A DNA stretch of 64,000 nt from Oscillibacter valericigenes (lineage in GTDB: Bacteria; Bacillota; Clostridia; Oscillospirales; Oscillospiraceae). The translations under genes were made by a program, and so were the position numbers. Of the stretch, positions 32,720-41,241 are shown piece after piece. The stretch is from positions 124,001 to 188,000 of the forward strand of contig NZ_JAFBIV010000003.1 of the NCBI RefSeq assembly GCF_021531915.1. Direction: 5' to 3'. The first letter of the stretch is position 1; every line of letters starts with the position of its first letter. The notes under the pieces were generated by a model, which searched no databases, was not told where the DNA came from, and saw only the letters and a list, made by a program, of their open reading frames with translations.

Positions 32720-33414
32720 TGGAACAGCTCCTACAAGAGGGTCTGGCCGCCCTGGGGCTCCCCCGGGACGGCATCCCCGCCCTGGTCCGCTACGCGGACC
32801 TGTTAGTGGAGAAAAACAAGGTCATGAACCTGACTGCCATCACGGAACCGACGGACATCGCGACCCTGCACTTCCTGGACTGCGCCGCCTTGCTGAAGCT
32901 CACAGACTTTCAGGGCAAGACTGTCGCAGACGTGGGCACCGGGGCCGGGTTCCCCGGCATGCCCCTGCGTATCCTGGAGCCCTCCATCCGCCTGACCCTG
33001 CTGGATTCCCTGAACAAACGCATCGACTTTCTGAAAGAAGTCTGTGATGACTTTGGCTTCGGGGATGTGGACTGCGTCCATGCCCGGGCCGAGGAGTTTG
33101 CCGCAGAGCACAGGGAGGGCTTTGACATCGTCACCTCCCGGGCCGTGGCCAACCTGCGGATGCTCTCCGAGCTTTGCCTGCCCCTGGTGAAGGTAGGCGG
33201 CACCTTCTTGTCCATGAAATCCGTAGACTCCGATGCGGAACTGGCGGAGGCCCAAAAGGCCATTGCCACACTGGGGGGCCGGGTGACAGACGTAAAGGAT
33301 TACGTCATCCCCGGCACCGAGATCACCCACCGTGTCATTTTTGTTCAGAAAATGAAAGAAACACCCCAAAAATACCCCCGTGCTTTCGCAAAAATCAAGA
33401 AATCCCCCCTTTAA
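32719..33414 (+). CDS. rsmG: 16S rRNA (guanine-N7) methyltransferase RsmG
   Basis: The 231-residue protein has the GidB/RsmG signatures: NKVMNLTAITEPTDIATLHFLDCAALL, the AdoMet motif VADVGTGAGFPGMPLRI and SRAVANLRMLSELCLPLVKVGG. It methylates G527 of 16S rRNA. The ATG overlaps the mscL stop, so expression depends on that gene. Usually rsmG follows mnmG near the origin; here mnmG is absent from the window and rsmG has this unusual mscL coupling. Confidence 0.97.
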   Translation: MEQLLQEGLAALGLPRDGIPALVRYADLLVEKNKVMNLTAITEPTDIATLHFLDCAALLKLTDFQGKTVADVGTGAGFPGMPLRILEPSIRLTLLDSLNKRIDFLKEVCDDFGFGDVDCVHARAEEFAAEHREGFDIVTSRAVANLRMLSELCLPLVKVGGTFLSMKSVDSDAELAEAQKAIATLGGRVTDVKDYVIPGTEITHRVIFVQKMKETPQKYPRAFAKIKKSPL

Positions 33415-33510
33415 TTCGATTATTTTTCCATTTTGGGCTGTACGGTTTCGAAAATCATGGTATAATGTGCCATGGACTAGTAAACAATTTTGGTCGGAAG
33501 GAGGTCCGCC

Positions 33511-34257
33511 ATGGGTCAGTGCATCGCTGTGGTGTCCGGTAAGGGCGGCACGGGAAAAACGTCTTTCACCGCCGGTGTCGGTGAAGCCCTGGCCCTGTCG
33601 GGGCGCAGGGTGCTGTGCATGGACTGCGATGTGGGCCTCCGGAACCTGGACCTGGCCCTGGGTCTCTCCGACCGGGCCCTGATGGACTTCTCCGATGTGG
33701 CCCAGGGGCGCTGCTCTCTGGAGTCCGCCGTGGTGGAGCACCCCCGGCTGCCGGGACTGTTCCTGCTGACCGCGCCTGTCCGCACCCGGGGCCGTCCCGT
33801 GACGGAGACCCAGATGGCGGACCTGCTGGCGGAGGTACGGAAGCGATATGACTTCTGCCTGCTGGACGCTCCGGCGGGCCTTGGCACCGGCTTTTTACTG
33901 GCCACTGCCGCAGCGGACCGGGCCGTGGTAGTCACTACCACAGACCCCTCTTCCCTGCGGGACGCCCAGCACACCGTCATGGAGCTGGACCGCTTCGGCA
34001 GCGGAAAGCTGCACCTGGTGGTGAACCGTGTCCGAAAGAAGCTTCTGCGCAGCATGCACGCCACCATTGACGACGCCATCGACAAAGCGGGTCTGCCCCT
34101 CATTGGCGTCGTGCCGGAGGATGATACCCTGTTGATCAGCCTGAACCGGGGCACGCCTCTGCTTCTGGCAAACAGCCAGAGCCCTGCCGCGCTGGCCTAC
34201 CGGAATATCGCCGCACGCCTGCAGGGCGGACGAGTCCCCCTGCTGCGCATCAAATAA
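33511..34257 (+). CDS. MinD-like ParA family ATPase
   Basis: The 248-residue protein has the deviant Walker A KGGTGKTS (about 11-18), the MinD-type switch MDCDVGLRNLDLALG and Walker B FCLLDAPAG. Sequence and position before mgsA match the Clostridia mre-min cluster, so it descends from MinD. However, minC and minE are not next to it, and the C-terminus (GGRVPLLRIK) lacks the usual amphipathic membrane-targeting helix. It may be an orphan MinD working with another division-site partner, or a MinD-like regulator. GGAGG precedes ATG 33511. Confidence 0.82.
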   Translation: MGQCIAVVSGKGGTGKTSFTAGVGEALALSGRRVLCMDCDVGLRNLDLALGLSDRALMDFSDVAQGRCSLESAVVEHPRLPGLFLLTAPVRTRGRPVTETQMADLLAEVRKRYDFCLLDAPAGLGTGFLLATAAADRAVVVTTTDPSSLRDAQHTVMELDRFGSGKLHLVVNRVRKKLLRSMHATIDDAIDKAGLPLIGVVPEDDTLLISLNRGTPLLLANSQSPAALAYRNIAARLQGGRVPLLRIK

Positions 34258-34275
34258 AGAAAGGAGACCCCTCCG

Positions 34276-34689
34276 ATGAATATCGCTCTCATGTCCCACG
34301 ATAACAAGAAGGACCTGATGGTCCAGTTCTGCACTGCCTACGCGGGCATTCTGTCCCAGCACCATATTTATGCCACCAACACCACCGGCCACATGGTCGC
34401 CGACGCCACCGGTCTCAAGGTCCACTGCTTCCTGTCCTACGCCCACGGCGGCAGCCAGCAGATCGGCGCCCGCATCGCCTACAATGAATTCGACCTGGTG
34501 CTGTTCTTCAATGACCCCAACAACGAGAAGATGGCTGGAGAGATCTCCTACATCTCCCGTCTCTGTGACCAGAACAACATCCCCTTCGCCAGCAACATCG
34601 CCACCGCCGAGATGCTGGTGCTGGGCCTGGCCCGGGGCGATCTGGACTGGCGCTGCATCGTGAACCCCTCTACCCGTCCCATCGCTTGA
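34276..34689 (+). CDS. mgsA: methylglyoxal synthase
   Basis: The 137-residue protein has the MgsA motifs: MSHDNKKDLMVQF near the start, NTTGHM (phosphate binding), SYAHGGSQQIGARI, DLVLFFNDP with the catalytic aspartate and NIATAEMLV. It converts dihydroxyacetone phosphate to methylglyoxal and phosphate, relieving sugar-phosphate stress. It follows the MinD-like gene by 18 bases; minD-mgsA proximity is common in Clostridia. Its stop codon lies within the -35 of the hisS promoter. Confidence 0.97.
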   Translation: MNIALMSHDNKKDLMVQFCTAYAGILSQHHIYATNTTGHMVADATGLKVHCFLSYAHGGSQQIGARIAYNEFDLVLFFNDPNNEKMAGEISYISRLCDQNNIPFASNIATAEMLVLGLARGDLDWRCIVNPSTRPIA

Positions 34690-34714
34690 CATTTCGGCAA
34701 AAAACGGATACAAT
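34686..34714 (+). promoter_or_regulatory. hisS operon promoter
   Basis: Perfect TTGACA (34686-34691), 17 bases, TACAAT (34709-34714). The -35 overlaps the mgsA stop codon. A T-box leader follows. Confidence 0.85.
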
Positions 34715-34720
34715 CTGTGC

Positions 34721-34964
34721 GTAAATCTACCGCAAAGATGCCGCAGCAGTAACCCAGGCACCGATCCTCAGAGAGGGGCGCAGCGCTGAGAGCGCCCTGT
34801 TCGGACTGGACGAAGGACAGCGGCGGAGCGGAGGCGGAAACGCCCACGGCTCCCTCCCCGTAACAGGAGGCCAAAGGAGGCCCTTGAGGCCTTGAATTTG
34901 GGTGGCACCACGAAGCGAATGTTCGCTCTCGTCCCAAAAGCCTTGGGACGGGAGCATTCTTTTT
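34721..34964 (+). promoter_or_regulatory. T-box leader of hisS (hisS-SLH-aspS unit)
   Basis: Diagnostic parts are present in order: AGAGAGG in stem I (34770), a stem-I apical hairpin GGGCGC/GCGCCC, the T-box sequence GGGTGGCACCACG (34900-34912) and an 11-bp terminator stem (34925-34935/34945-34955) ending in ATTCTTTTT. Uncharged tRNA should pair and stabilise the antiterminator. The likely specifier is GAC (34816-34818) in GAAGGACAG, which would sense tRNA-Asp; a CAC near 34845 (His) is the alternative. An Asp reading would suit the downstream aspS. The specifier needs folding to confirm. Confidence 0.88.
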
Positions 34965-35002
34965 ATATCGGTCCCACATATAACGAAAGAAGGAGAACAA
35001 CC

Positions 35003-36361
35003 ATGGCTAAAATGACCCCCCGGACGCTGTCCGGCTTTATGGAGCTCCTCCCCGCGCCCCAGCAGCAGATGGAGCGCATCATGGAGGTGCTGCGCCGCAC
35101 CTATTCCCTGTACGGCTTCACCCCCCTGGACACCCCCGTCATCGAGTCCAGCGACGTGCTGCTGGCAAAGGGCGGCGGCGAGACGGAAAAACAAATTTAC
35201 CGCTTCCAGAAGGGCGACGCCGACCTGGCTCTGCGGTTCGACCTGACCGTTCCCCTGGCGAAATACGTGGCCCTGCACTACAACGACCTGACCTTCCCCT
35301 TCCGCCGCTATCAGATCGGCAAGGTGTACCGGGGTGAACGGGCCCAGCGGGGCCGCTTCCGGGAGTTCTATCAGGCGGACATCGACATCATCGGCGACGG
35401 CAAGCTGTCCATCGTCAACGAGGCGGAGATCCCCTCCATCATCTACAAGACCTTCTCCACCCTGGGCCTGAAGCGGTTCCAGATTCGGGTCAACAACCGG
35501 AAGATTCTGAACGGCTTCTACGCCATGCTGGGCCTAACGGAAAAATCCGGCGACATCATGCGCACCGTGGACAAGCTGGACAAGATCGGCCCCGAGAAGG
35601 TCAAGGCCATCCTCATGGACGAGGAAATTGCTCTCACCGAGGAGCAGGCCAGCGAAATTCTCAAGTTCATCGCCATCACCGGCACCAACGAGGAGGTGCT
35701 GGCAGCCCTGGAGGGTTACCAGGGCCGGAACGAGGTCTTTGACGAGGGCCTCACGGAGCTGAACACCGTGGTAAAGTATCTGGCCGCTTTCGGCGTGCCC
35801 GCTGAGAACTTCGCCGTAGACCTGACCATCGCCCGTGGCCTGGACTACTACACCGGAACCGTCTACGAAACCACTCTGCTGGACCATCCGGAGATCGGCT
35901 CCGTCTGCTCCGGTGGCCGCTACGACAACCTGGCGGAGTATTACACCGACAAGCAGCTGCCCGGCGTGGGAATTTCCATCGGCCTGACCCGGCTGTTTTA
36001 CGTGCTGGGTGAGCAGGGCATGCTGAACCCCGACCTGCCCACCGCCCCCGCCGACGTGCTGATTCTGCCCATGACCGACGACCTGTCCGCCGCCATCGGC
36101 TTCGCCACGGCGCTCCGGGAGAACGGCATCCGGGCCCAGATCCACGGCGAGAACAAGAAGTTCAAGCAGAAGATCTCCTACGCGGACAAGCTGGGCATCC
36201 CCTACGTCATCTTCCTGGGAGAGGACGAGATCAATGCCGGCGTGGTGGCCTGCAAGGACATGGCCACCGGCGAGCAGACCAAGCTGGAGCCTGCCGCCAC
36301 CATCTATCGCATCAAGGCGGGCCTGGCGGAGAAGGGAAAGGGCGCCGTCATCCTGGGATAA
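35003..36361 (+). CDS. hisS: histidyl-tRNA synthetase
   Basis: The 452-residue class II enzyme has motif 2 (YRGERAQRGRFREFYQADIDIIG), the histidine-specific motif LTIARGLDYYTGTVYE and motif 3 (GVGISIGLTRLFYVL), followed by the anticodon-binding domain. It charges tRNA-His. ATG 35003 follows GAAGGAG and lies 39 bases after the T-box terminator, so synthesis depends on antitermination. aspS lies downstream with one surface-protein gene between them and no terminator. Confidence 0.97.
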   Translation: MAKMTPRTLSGFMELLPAPQQQMERIMEVLRRTYSLYGFTPLDTPVIESSDVLLAKGGGETEKQIYRFQKGDADLALRFDLTVPLAKYVALHYNDLTFPFRRYQIGKVYRGERAQRGRFREFYQADIDIIGDGKLSIVNEAEIPSIIYKTFSTLGLKRFQIRVNNRKILNGFYAMLGLTEKSGDIMRTVDKLDKIGPEKVKAILMDEEIALTEEQASEILKFIAITGTNEEVLAALEGYQGRNEVFDEGLTELNTVVKYLAAFGVPAENFAVDLTIARGLDYYTGTVYETTLLDHPEIGSVCSGGRYDNLAEYYTDKQLPGVGISIGLTRLFYVLGEQGMLNPDLPTAPADVLILPMTDDLSAAIGFATALRENGIRAQIHGENKKFKQKISYADKLGIPYVIFLGEDEINAGVVACKDMATGEQTKLEPAATIYRIKAGLAEKGKGAVILG

Positions 36362-36414
36362 TTGAATACTATCTGTAATATACTATTAAAACTATACAAT
36401 CAGGAGTTGATTTT

Positions 36415-37620
36415 GTGAGAAAATCACGCCTTGCAGCCCTGTTCCTGGCTCTGACGATGCTCCTGTGCACCCTCCCTGTCTCTGCCGCTGAAAGCAGCGG
36501 ATGGCTGATACCCAAAGTCAAGGGCAGCCCCTCCTTTGCGGATGTAACAGGGACCTGGTGCGAAAGCTATGTGGAGACGGTCTATCAGGCCGGGCTCATG
36601 GAGGGAAAGTCCACCGCGAAATTTGATGCTGTCTCTCCCCTGACCGGCGCTCAGATCACCGTCATCACCGCCCGGCTCCACAGCCTGCTGCGGGGCGGCG
36701 ACGGTGTGCTCCCCGCCCCCGGCGAGGGGGAACCCTGGTATCAGCCCGCCGTGGACTATCTGAGCAGCCATTGCGAGGATGACAGTGTCCGGGAAATTCT
36801 CCGGCGGTTTGATTGGACCACTTTAGATTTCGCTAACACCCCCTGCACCCGGCTTTGCTTTGTCACCATGCTGGCAGGCGTGCTGCCGGAGCCGCTTCCC
36901 GCCATCAACGAAGTCCATATTGTCCCCGACAGTACAGATACCCGCGTCCTGGCCTTTTACCGGGCCGGTATCCTCAACGGCAGCGACGCTTACGGCACCT
37001 TTGGGGAATCCGCATCCCTGACCCGGGGCGCAGCCGCCGCCATGCTGGCCCGCCTGACGGACCCAGCCCAGCGGCTGACCTTCACGCTGAAATCCTTTGA
37101 CCTGTGCCGAGACGTTCTCGGTGTGGAACCGGAGACGGTTCTCTTGACCGTAGACGGTAAGGAAGTCACCGCGGCATTGTTTGGCAACCAGCTGTGCACC
37201 GCTCTCTATCAACGCAAGGGCGGAGCAGACAAAGCACTGACCGATGCCATTCGGTTCTGGTGCGATTACTCCGCGCCATTCCAAGTCATGGCGAAAGAAA
37301 AGGGGATTTCCCTTTCCGAGAAAGAGCTTGCGGAAAGCGCGGCGTACGCTCAAAGCATGGACGGCTATCTGGGGCTTTCCGCTGCCTGCTGGCAGCAGCA
37401 AAGCCAAAACAGCAAGCTGAACCTGAAATTGAAAGATTTTTACTGCGAAGCCGACTGGAAGTCGGGTGAATATCTCTATCACAGTGATCTGGAAAAGCTC
37501 TCCAAGTCCCTGCTGCAAAAGGCAGTTCCCACCGACATGCTGCTTTCCATGGACCTCCGTGCCGTTTATCAGCGGCTGATGGCTTCGCCCTTCATCACCT
37601 GGAATTTTCAAAATCAATAA
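36415..37620 (+). CDS. secreted SLH-domain protein with SurA_N-like C-terminal region
   Basis: The 401-residue protein starts at GTG 36415 with a signal peptide (KSRLAALFLALTMLLCTLPVSAAES) and two S-layer-homology-like modules (FADVTGTWCESYVETVYQAGLMEGK near 41-66; TRVLAFYRAGILNGSDAYGTF near 175-200), which attach proteins to cell-wall polymers. The C-terminal half (VDGKEVTAALFGNQLCTALYQ onward) resembles the chaperone-like N domain of PrsA/SurA foldases without a prolyl isomerase domain; that likeness is by eye. It lies between hisS and aspS with no terminator on either side. A weak promoter-like TTGAAT-16-TATTAA occurs just upstream. Its 3' half is visibly less GC-rich than its neighbours. 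Confidence 0.75.
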   Translation: MRKSRLAALFLALTMLLCTLPVSAAESSGWLIPKVKGSPSFADVTGTWCESYVETVYQAGLMEGKSTAKFDAVSPLTGAQITVITARLHSLLRGGDGVLPAPGEGEPWYQPAVDYLSSHCEDDSVREILRRFDWTTLDFANTPCTRLCFVTMLAGVLPEPLPAINEVHIVPDSTDTRVLAFYRAGILNGSDAYGTFGESASLTRGAAAAMLARLTDPAQRLTFTLKSFDLCRDVLGVEPETVLLTVDGKEVTAALFGNQLCTALYQRKGGADKALTDAIRFWCDYSAPFQVMAKEKGISLSEKELAESAAYAQSMDGYLGLSAACWQQQSQNSKLNLKLKDFYCEADWKSGEYLYHSDLEKLSKSLLQKAVPTDMLLSMDLRAVYQRLMASPFITWNFQNQ

Positions 37621-37653
37621 ACCCATTTCATATACAGAAAGGAACAACCAACT

Positions 37654-39429
37654 ATGATGCAGAATCGTACCCATACCTGCGGGGAGCTGCGCCTGACCGA
37701 CGCCGGCAAGCAGGTCAAAATCGTGGGCTGGATGGAGAACGTCCGCGTGGTCTCCGCCAGTCTGGCCTTCATCGTCGTCCGGGATTTCTACGGCACCACC
37801 CAGGTGGTGGCCGAGACCGAGGACATGGTGAACACCTTCAAGGCCATCACCAAGGAGTCCACCATCTCCGTGGAGGGCACCGTCCGGGAGCGTGACTCCA
37901 AAAACAGCAAGATCCCCACCGGCGACATCGAAGTCGTCCCCGCCAAGGTGGAGGTCCTGGGCCGCTGCCGCCACAACGAGCTGCCCTTCCAGATCAACCG
38001 CAGCCGGGAGGCCGACGAGGCCCTGCGGCTGAAGTACCGCTACCTGGACCTGCGGAACCCCGAAGTCAAGAGCAACATCATCCTGCGCTGCAACGTGGTG
38101 GCCGCCCTGCGGCAGGCCATGACCGCCGAAGGCTTCCTGGAGATCACCACCCCCATCCTGACCGCCTCCTCCCCCGAGGGTGCCCGGGACTACCTGGTGC
38201 CCGCCCGGAAGCATCCCGGCAAGTTCTACGCCCTGCCCCAGGCTCCCCAGCAGTTCAAGCAGCTGCTGATGACCTCCGGGTTCGACAAGTATTTCCAGAT
38301 CGCTCCCTGCTTCCGGGACGAGGACGCCCGGGGCGACCGCTCCCCCGGCGAGTTCTATCAGCTGGATATGGAGATGGCCTTCGCCTCCCAGGAGGACGTG
38401 TTCGCCGTCTGCGAAAAAGTCCTCCCTCCCATCTTCGCCAAGTACGGCAAGTATGACCGGGCCAGCGGCGCACCCTTTATGCGCATCCCCTACCTGGAGG
38501 CCATGGAGAAGTACGGCTCCGACAAGCCTGACCTGCGTATCGACCTGACGGTTCAAGACGTGACCGAGGTGCTGGGTGGCTGCGGCTTCGGTCCCTTCGA
38601 GGGCAATAAGGTCAAGGCCGTGGTGGTCTCCGACTTCCATGAGACCCGCAAGTTCATCGACAAGACCCTGGCCGATGTGGAAGTCGTCTCCGGCGGCAAG
38701 CCCTACTGGTTCCGCCTGGATGAAAACGGCGAGATCGTGGGCGGCATCGCCAAGTTCGTCCAGCCCATCAAGGAGCAGGTGGTCTCCGCTCTGGGCCTGA
38801 AGGCCAACGACTTTGTGGCCCTTTCCGCCGGCACCCTGGGCGTCGCCCAGAAGACCGCCGGTGTCCTGGTCAAGACCCTGGGCGCCGCTGTTCCCGGCCA
38901 TCAGGACCGCGAGCAGTACGCCTTCTGCTGGATCGTGGACTTCCCCATGTACGAGATCGGCGACGAGTCCGGCGAGCTGGAGTTCTGCCACAATCCGTTC
39001 TCCATGCCCTCCGGCGGCCTGGAGGTCCTGCTGCAGGCCGAGCGGGGCGAGATCGATCCCCTGAGCATCACTGCCGACCAGTACGACCTGGTGTGCAACG
39101 GCGTGGAGCTCTCCTCCGGCGCCGTGCGGAACCACGACCCCGAGATCATGATCAAGGCCTTCGAGCTGGTCCGCCTGGGTGAGGAGGATGTGAAGGCCAA
39201 GTTCCCCGCCATGTACAACGCATTCACCTACGGCGCTCCCCCTCACGCGGGCATCGCCCCCGGCGTGGACCGCATGGTCATGCTGCTGGCCGGTGAGGAC
39301 TCCATCCGGGAGATCATCCCCTTCCCCATGAACAAGAACGCCCAGGACGTCATGATGGACGCCCCCAGCGAAGTCACGCAGAAGCAGCTGGACGAGCTGC
39401 ACATCGCCTTGGTGAAGCCCGAGGAATAA
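37654..39429 (+). CDS. aspS: aspartyl-tRNA synthetase
   Basis: The 591-residue enzyme has the N-terminal OB anticodon-binding domain (VKIVGWMENVRVVSASLAFIVVRDFYG), a class II core with motif 2 (FDKYFQIAPCFRDEDARGDRSPGEFYQLDMEMAF), the bacterial GAD insertion and motif 3 (GVDRMVMLLAGEDSIREIIPFPMNK). It charges tRNA-Asp. AAAGGAAC is upstream of two adjacent ATG codons; the first is used. It ends the hisS-SLH-aspS unit at a strong terminator. Confidence 0.98.
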   Translation: MMQNRTHTCGELRLTDAGKQVKIVGWMENVRVVSASLAFIVVRDFYGTTQVVAETEDMVNTFKAITKESTISVEGTVRERDSKNSKIPTGDIEVVPAKVEVLGRCRHNELPFQINRSREADEALRLKYRYLDLRNPEVKSNIILRCNVVAALRQAMTAEGFLEITTPILTASSPEGARDYLVPARKHPGKFYALPQAPQQFKQLLMTSGFDKYFQIAPCFRDEDARGDRSPGEFYQLDMEMAFASQEDVFAVCEKVLPPIFAKYGKYDRASGAPFMRIPYLEAMEKYGSDKPDLRIDLTVQDVTEVLGGCGFGPFEGNKVKAVVVSDFHETRKFIDKTLADVEVVSGGKPYWFRLDENGEIVGGIAKFVQPIKEQVVSALGLKANDFVALSAGTLGVAQKTAGVLVKTLGAAVPGHQDREQYAFCWIVDFPMYEIGDESGELEFCHNPFSMPSGGLEVLLQAERGEIDPLSITADQYDLVCNGVELSSGAVRNHDPEIMIKAFELVRLGEEDVKAKFPAMYNAFTYGAPPHAGIAPGVDRMVMLLAGEDSIREIIPFPMNKNAQDVMMDAPSEVTQKQLDELHIALVKPEE

Positions 39430-39434
39430 AGAAA

Positions 39435-39466
39435 AAACTCCCCATTCCAAACGGAATGGGGAGTTT
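39435..39466. terminator. bidirectional terminator between aspS and the XRE gene
   Basis: Perfect 14-bp stem AAACTCCCCATTCC / GGAATGGGGAGTTT (39435-39448/39453-39466) with an AAAC loop. It ends aspS on the plus strand and touches the stop of the XRE gene on the minus strand. Confidence 0.9.
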
Positions 39467-39674
39467 ACTCTTCTTCTGACTCCTGATAGCAAATCAAATC
39501 CTCTGGATGACAGTGCATGATTTTACACAGCCTTCCCAGGGTCGTGGTCGTAACAGGCTGATCATGACGAATCCGCTGGAGCGTTCCAGATTCTATACCC
39601 TCATTAGCAAGATAGTAATAGGAAATATTGTGTTCCTTCATATATTTCCGCATAGGTGCAAATGAAATCGGCAT
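39465..39674 (-). CDS. small XRE/Cro-type repressor
   Basis: A 69-residue protein made of one helix-turn-helix: FAPMRKYMKEHNISYYYLANEGIESGTLQRIRHDQPVTTTTLGRLCKIMHCHPEDLICY. This is the compact HTH_26/Cro-like form often found in integrated elements. It is divergent from a 51-codon gene, and a palindrome over that gene's -10 is the probable target. Its start codon lies in a GGCATG/CATGCC inverted repeat (39670-39675/39685-39690) that also spans its ribosome site. The low GC of this segment compared with its neighbours suggests a recent small insertion. Confidence 0.85.
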   Translation of the reverse strand: MPISFAPMRKYMKEHNISYYYLANEGIESGTLQRIRHDQPVTTTTLGRLCKIMHCHPEDLICYQESEEE

Positions 39675-39703
39675 GGTATCACCTCATGCCAATTATATGG
39701 AAC

Positions 39704-39742
39704 TTGACTTCTTTCGTTATAGTTATTATAATGCCTATAACG
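39704..39742 (+). promoter_or_regulatory. promoter of the 51-residue gene with overlapping operator
   Basis: TTGACT (39704-39709), 17 bases, perfect TATAAT (39727-39732). An inverted repeat CGTTATAG (39715-39722) / CTATAACG (39735-39742) straddles the -10, where a repressor would exclude RNA polymerase. The adjacent XRE protein is the obvious candidate. Confidence 0.75.
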
Positions 39743-39754
39743 AGGTGATAGGTC

Positions 39755-39910
39755 ATGGATTATCAGGCACTCTATTACAAACTATTCAACGCCTGCACCG
39801 ACGTTTTGGAAGCGTTGGAAGCGCAAAACTACGGACAGGCCAAAGCGCTTTTGATCGCCGCACAGCAGGAAACAGAAGAACTGTACATAAATACAGAAAA
39901 GGATGCGTGA
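39755..39910 (+). CDS. 51-residue acidic helical protein, unknown function
   Basis: ATG 39755, preceded by GAGGTGATAG, opens a 51-codon frame (starts MDYQALYYKLFNACTDVLEAL, ends ELYINTEKDA). It is predicted to be all helical. I recall similar short proteins in Clostridia genomes and phage-related regions but know no function. It has its own near-consensus promoter, an operator and a terminator overlapping its end, so despite its size it is a complete gene, paired with the divergent XRE repressor. Confidence 0.75.
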   Translation: MDYQALYYKLFNACTDVLEALEAQNYGQAKALLIAAQQETEELYINTEKDA

Positions 39911-39933
39911 TCATCGCATCCTTTCTTTTTTTC
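39898..39933 (+). terminator. terminator of the 51-residue gene
   Basis: AAAGGATGCG / CGCATCCTTT (loop TGATCAT, which includes the stop codon) followed by CTTTTTTT. Confidence 0.9.
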
Positions 39934-39977
39934 TCCAACTATGATACACTATCCCCATCAACTTCCGGGAGGTGCCT

Positions 39978-41144
39978 ATGAAACGACTGCTGGCGGCGCT
40001 GCTGGCCGCTTTGACGCTTATTTCCCTTGCCGCCTGCGGCGGCGCTCCGCAGACAGCGGAGCCATCTCCCGCTCCAGAGCCTCCCCCCGCTCCATACGAA
40101 CCCTCTCCCGCGCCGGTACCGGAACCGCCTGTCGACCCGCTGGAGGAATTGCTGGGCCGCATGACCTTGGAAGAAAAGGTGGGCCAGTTGTTTTTCGTCC
40201 GCTGTCCGGCAGAGAGCGCCGCGGAGGATGTGCGGACCTATCACTTGGGCGGCTACATCCTCTTCGGCCGGGACACCAAGGACAAGACCGCCAACGAGCT
40301 GATCCAGGCCATCCAAAGTTATCAGGACAACGCATCCATTCCTCTGCTGATCGGCGTGGATGAAGAGGGCGGCAGCGTGGTACGGGTCAGCTCCAATCCC
40401 TGTCTTCGCTCCTCCAAATTTCAGTCTCCCCAAAAACTGTTTGCCAGCGGCGGCATGGAGCGCGTTGCGGCAGACACCCGGGAAAAGGATGTGCTGCTGA
40501 AGGCTCTGGGCTTCAACGTCAATCTGGCTCCGGTGGCGGACGTGTCCACCAATTCCAGTGACTTCATCTACCCCCGCACCTTCGGCCAGGACGCAGCCGC
40601 CACAGCGGGCTATGTCTCTGCCGTCACTGGCCAGATGACCGCTGACGGTATGGGCAGCGTTCTGAAACACTTTCCCGGCTACGGCGACAACGCGGACACC
40701 CACACCGGCATTGCTGTGGACGATCGGCCCTACGAGGACTTTGTGAACAGCGACTTCCTCCCCTTTTCCGCCGGGTTTGAAAGCGGCGGAGACATGACCG
40801 CCGTGCTGGTCTCCCACAATATCGTGGAGTGCATGGATGCGGACCTGCCCGCTTCCCTGTCCCCCGAGGTCCACCGCATCCTGCGGGAGGAGCTGGGCTT
40901 TGACGGTGTGGTCATGACCGACGATCTGGCCATGGACGCCGTAGCAGCCTACGCCGGGGAGGGTGCCGTGGCCGTTATGGCCCTGGAGGCCGGGAACGAC
41001 CTGGTCCTCACCACCGACTACCGGACCCAGATCCCCAGGGTCATGGAGACCGTGGAAACCGGCACCCTGGACGAAGCCGTCATCAACACCGCCTGCCGCC
41101 GGGTGCTGCGGTGGAAGCAATCGCTAGGACTCCTGCAAATCTAA
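39978..41144 (+). CDS. GH3 family beta-N-acetylhexosaminidase lipoprotein (NagZ-like)
   Basis: A 388-residue lipoprotein: signal peptide with lipobox LISLAAC (Cys near 20), a Pro/Glu/Ala-rich linker of about 30 residues, then a GH3 barrel with KHFPGYGDNADTHTG (the acid/base His-Asp loop of NagZ enzymes) and the nucleophile aspartate in GVVMTDDLAMDAV. It should remove N-acetylglucosamine from cell-wall fragments or glycans outside the membrane. ATG 39978 follows GGGAGGTG; a GTG six bases earlier lies in that site. Confidence 0.92.
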   Translation: MKRLLAALLAALTLISLAACGGAPQTAEPSPAPEPPPAPYEPSPAPVPEPPVDPLEELLGRMTLEEKVGQLFFVRCPAESAAEDVRTYHLGGYILFGRDTKDKTANELIQAIQSYQDNASIPLLIGVDEEGGSVVRVSSNPCLRSSKFQSPQKLFASGGMERVAADTREKDVLLKALGFNVNLAPVADVSTNSSDFIYPRTFGQDAAATAGYVSAVTGQMTADGMGSVLKHFPGYGDNADTHTGIAVDDRPYEDFVNSDFLPFSAGFESGGDMTAVLVSHNIVECMDADLPASLSPEVHRILREELGFDGVVMTDDLAMDAVAAYAGEGAVAVMALEAGNDLVLTTDYRTQIPRVMETVETGTLDEAVINTACRRVLRWKQSLGLLQI

Positions 41145-41241
41145 ATACAATTTGTATTGTTTTTGATCGAATATACTATTTGTTCACTTCATTGATTTGA
41201 AAGATGCCTCTTAATGGCTGAAAGGAAAGGAAGTTTTCCAC

